DNA from: Lepidostoma basale
Lineage: Eukaryota; Arthropoda; Insecta; Trichoptera; Lepidostomatidae
NCBI GenBank assembly: GCA_022606425.2
Contig: JAHDVF020001331.1
Coordinates: 62,001-126,000 of the forward strand
DNA: 64,000 nt
Reading direction: 5' to 3'
The notes under the pieces are model-generated. The model had not been told where the DNA came from. It did no database searches and saw only the letters and a program-made list of their open reading frames with translations. Position numbers and translations under genes: made by a program. This document shows, in pieces, positions 41,196-50,784 of the stretch. Numbering within the stretch: the first letter of the stretch is position 1; every line of letters starts with the position of its first letter.

Positions 41196-41640
41196 AAAAG
41201 GTTAACAACGAAATATCCTCTCAAATTCAAATGCACTATTTCTTGCATGTGTAATCCAGTAAAATGATTACTACCCTTAACTTATTACAAATTCAAGTTT
41301 AGAACAAGCTTAACACCAGATTTATTTCATCCCCTTTCACCCTTAGGTGACACCCCCTGTATGATTTGTGACCACTGCGCCACCCCACTGGCCACCACCC
41401 CCACTCCATGACCACCCCAGATGACCGTGATTTGGGCGCCCTGAGGCGATTACTGTAATGTTAGACATTTGTCGGACAAATGATGGACTCTCTTGTATGT
41501 GCAGATTCCGATAAGTGTTGAATGTACCAACTCGAACCCATAATATCGTAACTTCGAAATGGTAAAAATATTTATAAAATACTTTTTGATAATCTTCCGC
41601 AAGCCAGATAAGCTGGTAAATATAAAATGTTTATTTTCTT
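41196..41640. other. Intronic DNA
   Basis: 41330-41460 is GC-richer and unique; no supported frame. Confidence 0.3.
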
Positions 41641-41698
41641 ATAAATATACTTTGTACACAACTCTAACATTATAAAAATTAAAATTAAATATCTAAAA

Positions 41699-41967
41699 AC
41701 AACATTTTGTGTTAAATTAATTTTATTTTGTTATTTTATTTTATATCGTTGTATTTTATATTATTTGTTTAAGATTTATTTTGTGGATGTTGGACTATCG
41801 AAGGGTGCGCGGGAGACGCCTATTGGTGGCGATGAGGTTCGCAACCCATCACACCGCGTCCCACGCTGGGCGAAAAGCGAAGTATAGAGTGCCGCATCGG
41901 TTAAAGTGTGACAGTCCATTCTTGATGTCTACCCTTTCGGGGAGACGGCGTGATGGTTAGTTAGTTA
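41699..41967 (+). mobile_element. S2 retroposon inside an H2 element, with target duplication
   Basis: AAAATTAAATATC occurs immediately before (41686-41698) and after (41968-41980) a 269-bp S2 copy ending in TTAG. The site lies next to the H2 ribozyme, so S2 is the younger element here. Confidence 0.82.
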
Positions 41968-41975
41968 AAATTAAA

Positions 41976-42018
41976 TATCAGATATATTTCGGACAATCCG
42001 GTCCTTCCTCAGTGATAT
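41976..42018 (-). ncRNA. Hammerhead ribozyme motif, H2 family
   Basis: Minus strand: ATATCA, CTGAGGA, A, GGAC/GTCC, GAAA, ATATAT (self-complementary), C17, TGATAT. Stem I is a perfect 6 bp. Stem III changed from ACATGT to ATATAT yet stays palindromic. Confidence 0.75.
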
Positions 42019-42252
42019 TGTAAAGATATTTAAAGAATTAAAACACCTACAACACAAAGTATGGTGAACTTAGAAGAAATAAAATATTTAATTTATGTTT
42101 TATTTTGGAATTAAAAAATAAGATATGGTTCAACAAACGTAAAATTAAAGTTTTTTTTACTAACATAAAACAAAGCAATGTACACATCAATAACGCTGTA
42201 AAATATATAGATCGATTTATTGTTTCTTGAACGATGATGTAAAACTTCATAT
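41982..42252. repeat. Direct repeat, copy 1 (H2 terminal unit)
   Basis: About 268 bp almost identical to 42760-43032, starting inside the ribozyme and ending TGATGTAAAACTTCAT. Confidence 0.8.
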
Positions 42253-42327
42253 AAAATAATGAAAATATCTGATTTATTTTATGGGAATGACATGTTTTAC
42301 CATAAGCATATCAAATCGAGCGAAAAT

Positions 42328-42438
42328 AAAACGCGTTGTTGTTTTTATACCCGAGTTAAAATAACAGAATACAATAACAATTTCCTTAATTACAGTATTC
42401 TGTTTCATTAACTCGCGTATAAAAACAACAACGCGTTT
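42328..42438. repeat. Perfect-arm hairpin, ~43 bp arms
   Basis: AAACGCGTTGTTGTTTTTAT... and its inverse enclose a 24-bp loop; arms 42328-42371 and 42396-42438. No gene; a cruciform-prone MITE-like relic. A decayed H3 half-motif sits just before (42285-42320). Confidence 0.7.
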
Positions 42439-42442
42439 GATA

Positions 42443-42752
42443 TTCAAATCAAATCAAATCTGTTTATTAACTCAAGAGACAATACAAACAGCATAAATGT
42501 TAAAGGCATCTATTGAATACAAGTAAAATATAATATACGTATACAATATAATACCAGGAACGCATGAGAGACGGTTCGACATTAGAAAGACAAGAGTATT
42601 TGTCTTCTGAACGTACTTTCACTATTATGAAAGACGTCGATCTTGGAGGAGACCGCCTTGCTCTTCCCACCAGTATCACCATAGGCAGTTTGGTTCTGGC
42701 GGCCCGGTAAAACAATCTATGCTGTCTCTGTCGGCATAGATAGATATTTCGC
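42443..42752 (-). pseudogene. J LINE 3' end
   Basis: Minus strand: C-terminus (SLFYRAARTKLPM-like) and 3' UTR to (TTTGA)n at 42443. Confidence 0.8.
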
Positions 42753-42756
42753 TACA

Positions 42757-42797
42757 TTTGATATATTTCGGACAATCCGGTCCTTCCTCAGTGATAT
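42757..42797 (-). ncRNA. Hammerhead ribozyme motif, H2 family
   Basis: Same core and ATATAT stem III as at 41976; the outer stem I strand reads ATCAAA, so pairing is shorter. Confidence 0.7.
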
Positions 42798-43032
42798 TGT
42801 AAAGATATTTAAAGAATTAAAACACATACAACACAAAGTATGGTGAACTTAGAAGAAATAAAATATTTAATTTATGTTTTATTTTGGAATTAAAAAATAA
42901 GATATGGTTCAACAAACGTAAAATTAAAGTTTTTTTTACTAACATAAAACAAAGCAATGTACACATTATAAACGCTGTAAAAGATATAGATCGATTTATT
43001 GTTTCTTGAACGATGATGTAAAACTTCATATT
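42760..43032. repeat. Direct repeat, copy 2 (H2 terminal unit)
   Basis: Near-identical to 41982-42252, with a handful of substitutions. The two direct copies enclose the hairpin and J fragment. Confidence 0.8.
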
Positions 43033-43377
43033 CGATGATGTAAAACTTCATTCAAATAAAATCTCGTATAATAAAATTTCTAGAAAACACACGTTTACAT
43101 TCGTATTAATTATTGATAACTCGTAGATCGATGTCACAAAAACCTGGATTTCATAATTCAAATTCAATTTGAATATTTTTTCTTGCTAATTCAGAAGTAA
43201 TTTCTTTCTACATATTGTAAGCTGTAGAAAGTGAATTACGCGAATCCATTAAGACGAAAAAAGTATGAAATCCAATCATTTGGTAGTAAAGTTTGATGAG
43301 TAAAAATTGTAAAGTAAAAAATATCAGAAAAACTCCTTTTTATATAAAATATTTAAGCTGTGATTTGATGGACTTAC
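43033..43377. other. Intron DNA next to exon
   Basis: AT-rich. No repeat recognised apart from an H3-like TCTAGAAAACACACG stretch at 43080. Confidence 0.35.
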
Positions 43378-43461
43378 CTCATATCCTTGTTTCATGGACA
43401 TCGAATTCCTGGAACGAGGCCAACCGGAATACTCCAGGCCATCTTTATGCTGGCCGCATTG
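43378..43461 (-). CDS. Small exon, probably of the rotund/squeeze-type gene
   Basis: 84-nt exon bounded by acceptor TTTCAG|CAATGC and donor GAG|GTAAGT, both strong. Phase 0 gives QCGQHKDGLEYSGWPRSRNS and MSMKQGYE, joining in frame to AKMNTS of the exon at 25260. It is the only other well-spliced, repeat-free frame on this strand, and its phase fits, so I assign it to the same gene; the 18.1-kb intron between is filled with transposons. It could instead be an alternative exon. Confidence 0.65.
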
Positions 43462-43668
43462 CTGAAATAAAATATATACACGATGATTAAAAAACTAAAA
43501 AGACAATCATTAAACTGTTTTACTGAAGTTGAAATCAAGAAATAAGAACAGCCTCAATTTATCTTAACACGTCTCGTTTAGGTCTTCGGTCTCAGAAACA
43601 TCAGTCAAACAATCCAATATAAGACTTGCTTAAGATCCTAAGATATTTTTTATGAAATTGATCAAAAC

Positions 43669-43912
43669 AAATAAACCATCATGCCGTTTTTTCGCAGAGG
43701 TAGGCAGAGAGAATGGACCGCTACACTACTCTATCCTGACATACCTCTCTAGCTTCCTCCACATTCATACGAGTCATACATGCACGTCGATTCTTCCGAC
43801 TTCTAGCATGACCAACCTTTAACATTTGATTAATTTTGTCATGCCACGTTTTCCTCGGTCTACCTCGACTCTGTTATCCATTTACATTGACGTATACTTC
43901 TTGATTATATGA
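43669..43912 (-). pseudogene. RTE-A2 3' fragment
   Basis: A2 terminus with CYDSYE-type decayed text: VGHARSRKNRRACMTR, NEARE and RKTWHDKINQML. Tail region AATAAA. Confidence 0.72.
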
Positions 43913-44022
43913 GAAATTGATCACTTCTCATTTTATAATATTTTAAATAAGTCTATGATTATTATAATAATATACGCGAATGTTTAATGATTTTACTTTG
44001 TTTTTAATTCATATATTAAAAA

Positions 44023-44276
44023 CAAAGTTATTTTTATTTTATATCATTGTATTTTATATTATTTGTTTTAGATTTATTTTGTGGGTGTCGGGCGATCGAA
44101 GTGTGCGCGGGAGATGCCTATTGGTGGCGATGAGGTTCGCAACCCATCACACCGCGTCTCCCGCGGAGCGAAAAGAGAAGGATGGAGTGCCGCATCAGTA
44201 AAAGTGTGACAGTCCATTCTTTCTGCCTACCCTTTCGGGGAGACGGCGTGATGGTTAGTTAGTTAGTTAGTTAGTT
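44023..44276 (+). mobile_element. S2 retroposon
   Basis: From TTATTTTTATTTTATATCAT through GGGTGTCGGGCGATCGAAGT to the RTE-A terminus with five TTAG units. Confidence 0.8.
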
Positions 44277-44344
44277 CGTCTCGTTTAAAATCAATATAAT
44301 TTTAAAATTATGACATCACCAATCATATTATAAGCAGATAAGAA

Positions 44345-44640
44345 CAGTGAGGACCAAACATGTACTGAGATGAAAACACTTAGGATGATAGTAGAATAAG
44401 AGAGATGCGTGAGGCTGATGATATTATAAGATGGATTAGACAGCGAATGAGGGACTGGTTTGATTTTGGTCATGTCCAAAGAATGGACACCACCAGACTC
44501 TCCTATATTGCACTTCACAATCAACTGGGACTCGTCTTCGTGTAAGACCTCCTAACGTATGAATGGATAGCTGGAAATCCACCTCACAAGAGAACCAACC
44601 CTTTGAAGAACAGACCACTTAGGTCTATAGTAAGGACCTT
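44345..44640 (+). pseudogene. RTE-B C-terminal fragment
   Basis: NSEDQTCTEMKTLRMI-type text, READDIIRWIRQRMRDWF, HVQRMDTTRLSYIALHNQLG and a broken RPPKR box. No GAA tail. Confidence 0.72.
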
Positions 44641-44685
44641 AGGTCTATAGGACTTAGGTCTATAGGTCTTAGGGTCTTAGTCTGT
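44610..44685. repeat. Short tandem repeat of CTTAGGTCTATAGG
   Basis: Five or so degenerate 10-14-bp units grown from the RTE-B 3' end text CATAGGTCTA. Confidence 0.65.
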
Positions 44686-44712
44686 AAAAATGAGATAATA
44701 ATTATTTTTTTA

Positions 44713-45080
44713 CTAACTAACTATCGATCACGCCGTCTCCCCGAAGGTGTTAGGAAGAAATAATAATCTGCAGCACTTTTCTTTCGTGACGTACTTCTCT
44801 CGATTCCTCAACATGAATACATCGTGTCATGCACGCACATCGATTTCTGCGACTCCTCTCGAGGCCGACATTCAATATTTGATTTATTTGATTGTGCCAC
44901 GTTTTCCTTGGTTTTCATCTTGTTCCATTTACATCGTCAACATATACTTTTTTTACCATTCATTCTTCATTCATTTTTTCCATGTGCCCAAACCATCTGA
45001 ATGTTTCTTTCATTATTTTGTTCACAACACCTTCATTCCAACTAAATTCGCTTCTTACACTTTCATTTGACGAGTTAACA
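44713..45080 (-). pseudogene. RTE-A fragment (left half of a head-to-head pair)
   Basis: (TTAG)n and terminus at left, then diverged text back to SNESVRSEFSWNEG at 45060. The next base block is RTE-A in the opposite strand. Confidence 0.75.
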
Positions 45081-45081
45081 T

Positions 45082-45541
45082 ATTATGTTCTTATGCCGAC
45101 CCTTATGTATGGAAGTAAAGCACGGAAATAGAAAAAGAAGGATGAAAGTAGAATAAATGCAGTAGAAATGAGATCTCTTAGACGAATGTGTAGTAAATCT
45201 GTATATGATAGAGTGTCAAATGCAAATATAAGAAGTGAATGCAGTGCGAATGAAAGTGTAATGAACAAAATAATGAGAGGGTCGTTAAGATGGTTTGGAC
45301 ACAAGAGAGCTACGTGAACGGAGCTAGAAACAGAGGAAGGCCGAGAAAAACGTGGCATGACCAAATCAATCAAATATTGAATATCGATCACGCGGGGAGT
45401 CGGAGAAATCGACGTGCGTGCATGACAAGATGTATGAATGTAGAGGAATCGAGCGAAGTCTGTCAGGACAGAACAGCGTGGCCGTTCATTTTTTCTGCCT
45501 ACCCCTCCGGGGAGACGGCGTGATGGTTAGTTAGTTAGTTA
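45082..45541 (+). pseudogene. RTE-A fragment (right half of a head-to-head pair)
   Basis: VLMPTLMYGSKARK, INAVEMRSLRRMCSKSVYD, CSANESVMNKIMRGSLRWF and (frameshift) SYVNGARNRGRPRKTWHDQ to SAYPSGETA, (TTAG)n. Confidence 0.82.
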
Positions 45542-45554
45542 TTAGACAAAATAG

Positions 45555-45612
45555 GCTCTGAGTGTCAAATGCAAATATAAGAAGTGAATGCAGCACGAAT
45601 GAAAGTGTTACG
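45555..45612 (+). mobile_element. RTE-A snippet
   Basis: RVSNANIRSECSTNESV text only, a repeat of part of the copy just upstream. Confidence 0.6.
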
Positions 45613-45851
45613 CTCAGTATAAAGGTGTTGAATTTACGATGAAACATGCAAGATTAAAAAAATAACAGAAAAGAAAAGAAAAATATATTATTTGAAAATG
45701 GAATTCGATTATAAAATGCGTTGTTCCGAAACGCAAGCAAATGTTTTTTTTTATGTTTAGTTACTCGAATACGTAAGTAAAATGAATATATGTTACAGAC
45801 AAGGTATTTAATTTGGTATTTTCTAGTATTGTCTTAAGTTCTTAAATAAGC

Positions 45852-45960
45852 TTACTAACTAACCATCACGCCATTTATCTGGAGAGGTAACATGCACGTT
45901 CGTCAATTTTGCAAACTATGTAGCCACCTTTTAATAATTGTTTAATTTGCTAATTAATAT
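45852..45960 (-). mobile_element. Degenerate RTE-A 3' end
   Basis: CTAACTAACCATCACGCCAT, then deleted and diverged terminus and RRACM/LLKGG text. Confidence 0.55.
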
Positions 45961-45974
45961 GAATGAAAACGTCT

Positions 45975-46147
45975 GTTCTAAAGAAGTTTTATTATAAATT
46001 TGTGGAAAAAATATGTTTCGCCTATCTAAGAGATTATCAAATGTAAGCCTCAAATAGGCGAAACATATCATTCACATAAATTATAATAAAACTTTCTAGA
46101 AAACAGACGTTTGTGGAGTTTTACATTTTTTTCAAGAAACAATAAAT
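45975..46147. ncRNA. H3 inverted pair, two hammerhead halves
   Basis: Minus 46011-46042: TTGATAA, U, CTCTTAGATAGGC, GAAA, ACATAT. Plus 46048-46078: only AAATAGGC, GAAA, ACATAT, C. Outer arms TTTTATTATAAATT and its inverse, then the H3 end TTTTTCAAGAAACAATAAAT. Confidence 0.5.
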
Positions 46148-47140
46148 AAAATTAAGTTTGCATGTTTTCCTAGGCCACCCTCGGCTTCTTTCCCATACAT
46201 ACTGCTTGCGTACAACTGTTTAGCCATTCTTCTATAATCCATTCGTACCATATGTCCAAACCATCTTAGTGACCCTATCATAATTTTATTTAGGACGCAA
46301 TCATCTGCCTTACATAACAACAACAACAACAAACCATCACGCCGTTTCCCCGCAGGGGTAGGCAGAGAGAATGGACCGCCACACTACTCTATCCTGGAAA
46401 ACCTCTCTAGCTTCCTCCACATTCATACAACGAGTCATACACGCACGTCGATTCCTCCGACTTCTAACATGACCAACCTTTAAAATTTTATAAATTTGGT
46501 CATGCCATGTTTTCCTCGATCTGCCTCGACTTCGTACCCCATTTACATCATTAACGTATACTTTCTTAACCATTCTTTCTCCATCCATGCGTTCCATATG
46601 TCCGAACCAACACAGCGATCCTTTCATAATTTTGTTCATAATACCTTCTTCCGCTCTACATTCCTTTCTTATATCAGCATTTGAGATTCTGTCGTATATC
46701 GTTTTACCACACATACGTCTTAGGGACCTCATCTCTACCGCATTTATTCTAATCTCATCCTTCTTCTGCCAGTTCCATGCTTCGCTTCCATACATTAGGG
46801 TTGGGACCAGAACTCCATTGTGAACGGCCGTTTTCGCTTTCATTGATAAATTCTTGTTTCCAATAACTATTTTTAAAGCTCCATTCACTTTTTTACCCGC
46901 ACCAACCCTTCTTTCGACGTCACTATCCGTTCGGGCATCTGCTGTGAACATGCTGCCTAAATACACAAATTCCCTCACCTGTTCCAAGTTCTCTTCGTTC
47001 ACACTTATATTACAAACTGTCATTTGCTCTTCCCTTTCGAAAACCATCACCTTTGACTTTCCGCCTTACATTCGTCTCTTATTTCGTCATCCGGTATGCT
47101 ATCATACATAGTTTTCCAGCACATTCTTTTCTAAGATCTT
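46148..47140 (-). pseudogene. RTE-A copy (host of an A2 insertion)
   Basis: Right piece 47062-47140 (KNVLENYVYDSIPDDEI-like) and left piece 46148-46315 (LNKIMIGSLRWFGHMVRMDY, RMAKQLYASSMYGK) are collinear around the A2 element. GCCTTACAT flanks the insertion on both sides. Confidence 0.72.
46316..47060 (-). pseudogene. RTE-A2, longest open copy
   Basis: 237 open codons: MMVFEREEQMTVCNISVNEEN, EFVYLGSMFTADARTDSDVE, RRVGAGKKVNGALKIVIGNK, VPTLMYGSEAWNWQKKDEI, YDRISNADIRKECRAEEGIM, KGSLCWFGHMERMDGERM and RKTWHDQIYKILKVGHVR to SILSAYPCGETA and stop. (TTG)n-type tail. The palm is absent, so inactive, but recently inserted. Confidence 0.88.
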
Positions 47141-47663
47141 ATTTATACTGGATGTATCCTCTTTTCATATATTTTTATCCAACAAAGTGATTTCTTCTTA
47201 AGAATGTATTTGAAGTTGTAACTTTGACTATATTGTCGTTTTAAAGGGCGACCGGATATCGAGCGGAATGGCTGGATTCCTGCGTTTGACTGCAACGGAC
47301 GTAACAGGAAATGAAGACCGTTGGCGAATGCAAAACTCTGTATATATTTATGTCTCCTATATTTCGTCATTACGGCGAAACTAAATATTCAATTATTCAA
47401 GGACAAGATGTAAGAACACATTTCGGCCGCTGGCACTGTATTCGTCCCTTCAGGATCGTGCAACAATTTGTCAAGGAGCGGATAAAAAAATGTCATTTTT
47501 TGTTTGCCAATATCCTTGTTTTTATGAGTTATTTAAATTTCGAATGGAACACCAAGAGTTATGGAGTAACGAAATATATGAAATATCAGATATATGGATC
47601 AATAATTTTAAAATCCACTGTTTTTTTATTTAAAAAAATTACACGAACATTTAACAACTTATA
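47141..47663. other. Intronic DNA, possibly single copy
   Basis: 47230-47480 is of mixed composition and unique here. The 117-codon open frame at 47311 has no recognisable motif or splice logic, so I do not call it a gene. Confidence 0.3.
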
Positions 47664-47983
47664 AAACAATTAAATATAAGAAGTGAATGCGGTGCAAATG
47701 ATGATATTATGAACAAAATAATGAAAGGGTCATTAAGATGGTTTGGACATATGGAATGAATGAATGAAGAAAGAATGGTAAAAAATGTATTTGTTAATGA
47801 TGTAAATGGAACCAGAAATAGAGGAAGATCGAGGAAAACGTGGCACGATCGAATAAATCAAATATTGAATGTCGGCCATGTGAGGAGTCAGAGAAATCGA
47901 CGCGCGTGCATGACACGATATGTATGAATGTTGAGGAAGCGAGAGAAATATGTCAGGAAAGAAAAGTGTGGCAGTTCATTCTT
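47664..47983 (+). pseudogene. RTE-A fragment
   Basis: IRSECGANDDIMNKIMKGSL, RWFGHMEstop, RGRSRKTWHDRINQILNVG, breaking off at WQFIL where an opposite-strand piece starts. Confidence 0.75.
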
Positions 47984-48093
47984 GATTTACCACATATTCG
48001 TCTGAGAGATCTCATTTCTACTGCATTTATTCTACCTTCATCCTTCTTTCGCCAGCACAAGAACACTATTGTATGTTACACTGCCATTTTAAT
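47984..48093 (-). mobile_element. RTE-A snippet, opposite strand
   Basis: Minus-strand MAV-(deleted)-SVLVL, RKKDEGRINAVEMRSLRRIC. It meets the preceding plus copy at its 3' side without a tail. Confidence 0.6.
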
Positions 48094-48465
48094 TACGCAA
48101 TTTACTGGAAATAAAATAAGATTTGATTATTTTTTTTCTATTAACCTTTGGTTCACTAGATCTGGTAACTTTACAATAGCTAGAGAACATCCAATTTGGA
48201 TTGACATGTCGCCGGCTTTTGGTCGCTCAGAGAACTGACGGTTTGAATGCATTTTGCATGTCATTTGAATAACGGATGCACGTTTTTGCATGGGCCCTAT
48301 TACTCATGATACGGTTTTTACCGATAGTTTGTTTAGGGTCGTGTTCGAACCTGGTGAATGAAGTATCGTCTTTTATATTTGTATCTTACTTTGTCTCCCA
48401 TCATCGGCTAGCCCAATTTCACTTGGATACGGCCTTTTTAAAGGTATCAAAACGGCACGAAATCA
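48094..48465. other. Intronic DNA, possibly single copy
   Basis: No repeat recognised; moderate complexity. Confidence 0.3.
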
Positions 48466-48860
48466 TTTCAAATCAAATCAAATAAGTTTATTTCATCATC
48501 AGACATAACAAAATTTATTTTTAAGGCATCTATTGAGAACAGGTAAAATAATATATTATGTACAGTATACTACCAGAAACGCATAAGAGATGATTCAACA
48601 TACTACAGAAAGAAAGACAGGATACTCTCCAGAATTAAGAGTATTTGCCTTCTGAACGCACTTTCACTAACATGAAAGACGTCGATCTCCGAGGAGACCA
48701 CGTTCAGCAGACTAATTGCTCTTCCCACCGGTGTCACCAGAGGCAGATTGGTTCTGGCGGCCGGTAGGTAAAACAATCTGTGCTATCGCTGTCGGAGATA
48801 TCTATCGGGGACAAAAAGCCGAACACCCTCCAGTACGTCCGAGTTCTCGAAGTAGGCTAT
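48466..48860 (-). pseudogene. J LINE 3' end
   Basis: Minus strand: ENSDVLEGVRLFVPDRYL, the RQHRLFYLPA equivalent, PPVGRAISLLNVVSSEIDVF and the stop; then the 3' UTR and (TTTGA)n. Confidence 0.8.
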
Positions 48861-49008
48861 AGGCTTAGGTAAATGACCATAGCACTTAGTGCTCGCGTAA
48901 ATGACAAAACAAAGAACTTGGAGACCAATCCTCATCTTCTATTATCTTACGACGATAATGATGAGCTTAACCAATTGTGTGTGGAAAACTTAAAAAGCAA
49001 TGATAAAA

Positions 49009-49510
49009 AAATCAATTGTATTTCAATAGAGACGAAGATGTAAATTTTTTTTGGAAACAGAATATGGTAGTCGAGGCGTTTACAGGACTTATGACCTGTT
49101 ATTGGTTGGGTTAAGCGATCGCTTTATGTTAACAACATTCCCCATTCCGCTTTTCTTACGACCAACACGTCTGACAAATTTTTGGAAGTTGTATATATGC
49201 TACTATGTTGGACCACACTATACATTTTTTAGTTCAATCAACACTAGCGCCATCTATTAAGAATATGTGTAATCATTAAGCAGAAAATCTTTATTAATGC
49301 AATGTGAAAGGCTACATTTGCTAGACAACGCCAGGAGAATACTTCTCCAATTTTTATGCTTTTTAAACTTGGACCAGTTTTTGTTTTTTCTTAAATGCTA
49401 CCAATATTTGTAGACAAATACTGGATATCTGTTTTTTTTGTTGTTGATTTTATGATTAACCCGCAATGGGTAATATCCAGTATTTGTATACATTCAAAAA
49501 ACAAATTGGA
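49009..49510 (+). mobile_element. M element, long copy
   Basis: TTGTATTTCAATAGAGACGA, TACAGGACTTATGACCTGTT, GCGCCATCTATTAAGAAT, then CAATATTTGTAGACAAATACTGG and the tail AACCCGCAATGGGTAATATC / TTTGTATACATTC. Only one terminal arm. Confidence 0.68.
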
Positions 49511-49840
49511 TAAAAAATCGTTAATGATAACATGCAATCGTTTGTATCATTAATTGTGGAAATTTTGAAACGTATTTTTTGTTACGAACTCCTTGCAAAT
49601 TTACCCGCTCTAGACAAAGAGTCATCCAAGAACACTTTAGATATTGGCCAACTAAATAAGACGTTATCCCGGGGGTTGTTGTGGGGATGGGCGAGGGGCG
49701 GGAGCGGTGACAAATGACAGTGGACATCTCACAACGAACAATCGGAGGAAAATACCCCTCTTGCCTTATCAGCGATACGGTAACAAGGGATGAAAAAAAT
49801 GTCTAATTCCGAAATAAATTTCTAACAATTTTTAAGTAAC
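49511..49840. other. Unassigned; G-rich patch 49670-49710
   Basis: Two weak open frames on opposite strands without motifs. Possibly single-copy non-coding DNA. Confidence 0.3.
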
Positions 49841-50000
49841 TCTTCCACTTTTGTCTTTATTTCGACAGCGACCGGTTTCACCAGACTCTCTGGCATCGAC
49901 AACAGTGTCACCAGTCTGTCAATGCCAGCGAGCACGACGAAAAGTGGAAGTAGTTAAAAAAACATAGTTTTATTTAATTATTTTTTAAAATGAACTTCCA
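49841..50000. ncRNA. H4 inverted pair of hammerhead-like motifs
   Basis: Minus 49860-49908: TTGTCGA, U, GCCAG-AGAGT-CTGGT, GAAA, palindromic ACCGGT, C17, GCTGTC. Plus 49906-49945: CTGTCAA, U, GCCAG, then a deletion to CGAAAAGTGG. They face each other across CAACAGTGTCACC. Confidence 0.55.
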
Positions 50001-50039
50001 TCAAGAGATTTCAGTAAAATGGATTATTTTAAGCAACTC

Positions 50040-50143
50040 AATCAATAAATTAACCATCACCCTTTTTCTCCGGAAAGGAATGCAGAGAAGATGGACCGCT
50101 ATACTACTGTGTCCCGTCATACTTCTTTTGATTCCTTGACTCG
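50040..50143 (-). mobile_element. Degenerate RTE-A 3' end
   Basis: AATTAACCATCACCCTTTTT, then the diverged terminus to EVstopDGTQ-type text. Confidence 0.6.
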
Positions 50144-50436
50144 AAACCCATTTAAAAAAACTAACAATTCAACGATTTGATGATTTATGTAATAAGACGA
50201 TTTTCTACGTATTTCTAGTGTAATGTTGATTTATTTGTAACCTTGTAACCAATGTTTCGTTTAAATAACTCGTTAGAATGATAATATATATATTTTCAAT
50301 AATCTGCATGCTAAATTTATGTGATTTTTTTGTTAAATCATATATTTTTCGTAAGAATTTCCGTCAGTGAGAATGATTTTTATAAAATAAGAAAAACCAT
50401 ATTTATACTTTGGTATTTTGTCAAAATGAAAGATAA
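50144..50436. other. AT-rich intronic DNA
   Basis: Nothing recognised. Confidence 0.35.
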
Positions 50437-50517
50437 TTAATTGTATCTCAATAGAGACGAAGGTGTAAATTATTTGTAAACAGAATATGGTGGTCTCTAT
50501 TGAGCTACAATTAATTC
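50437..50517. mobile_element. M5: minimal M element, two terminal repeats back to back
   Basis: TTAATTGTATCTCAATAGAG and its inverse (CTCTATTGAGCTACAATTAA) bracket about 35 bp. The rest of the M element is gone, leaving an ~80-bp hairpin. An M-type tail (TTAACCCGTAATGGGTAAA) follows at 50524. Confidence 0.65.
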
Positions 50518-50784
50518 TTAATGATTAACCCGTAATGGGTAAAAAAAAGTATACATTAAAAAAAAATTGAGATAATTTTCATTTTTGTTGCATCCAAAAC
50601 TTTTGTTTTTAAAAATTTGGTTTGGTTCATGTGGTGCTCCTGTTAATTTGGAGATATTTCGCGTATAAGTGAATTGTTTTGGTCAATTTAACTGTTGCCG
50701 CACTTGATAATAGTTAATTGTGACACGTAATACGTTTGTACTGTTTTGCTGTTAAAATTATATTAGTTTTATCGTTTTTATAAA

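Noticed and set aside
40754..41208. Several overlapping open frames on both strands
   Set aside because: All are translations of the ~30-bp minisatellite; no independent coding evidence.
44100..44130. Pol III B box in S2 (GAGGTTCGCAACCC)
   Set aside because: Two mismatches to the B-box consensus and no convincing A box at the right distance; not annotated as a promoter.
47311..47664. 117-codon plus-strand frame
   Set aside because: No motif, no codon or splice support, AT-rich composition; likely chance.
49521..49727. Possible exon in a GC-richer patch
   Set aside because: Frames exist on both strands without a credible acceptor and donor pair or a known motif.
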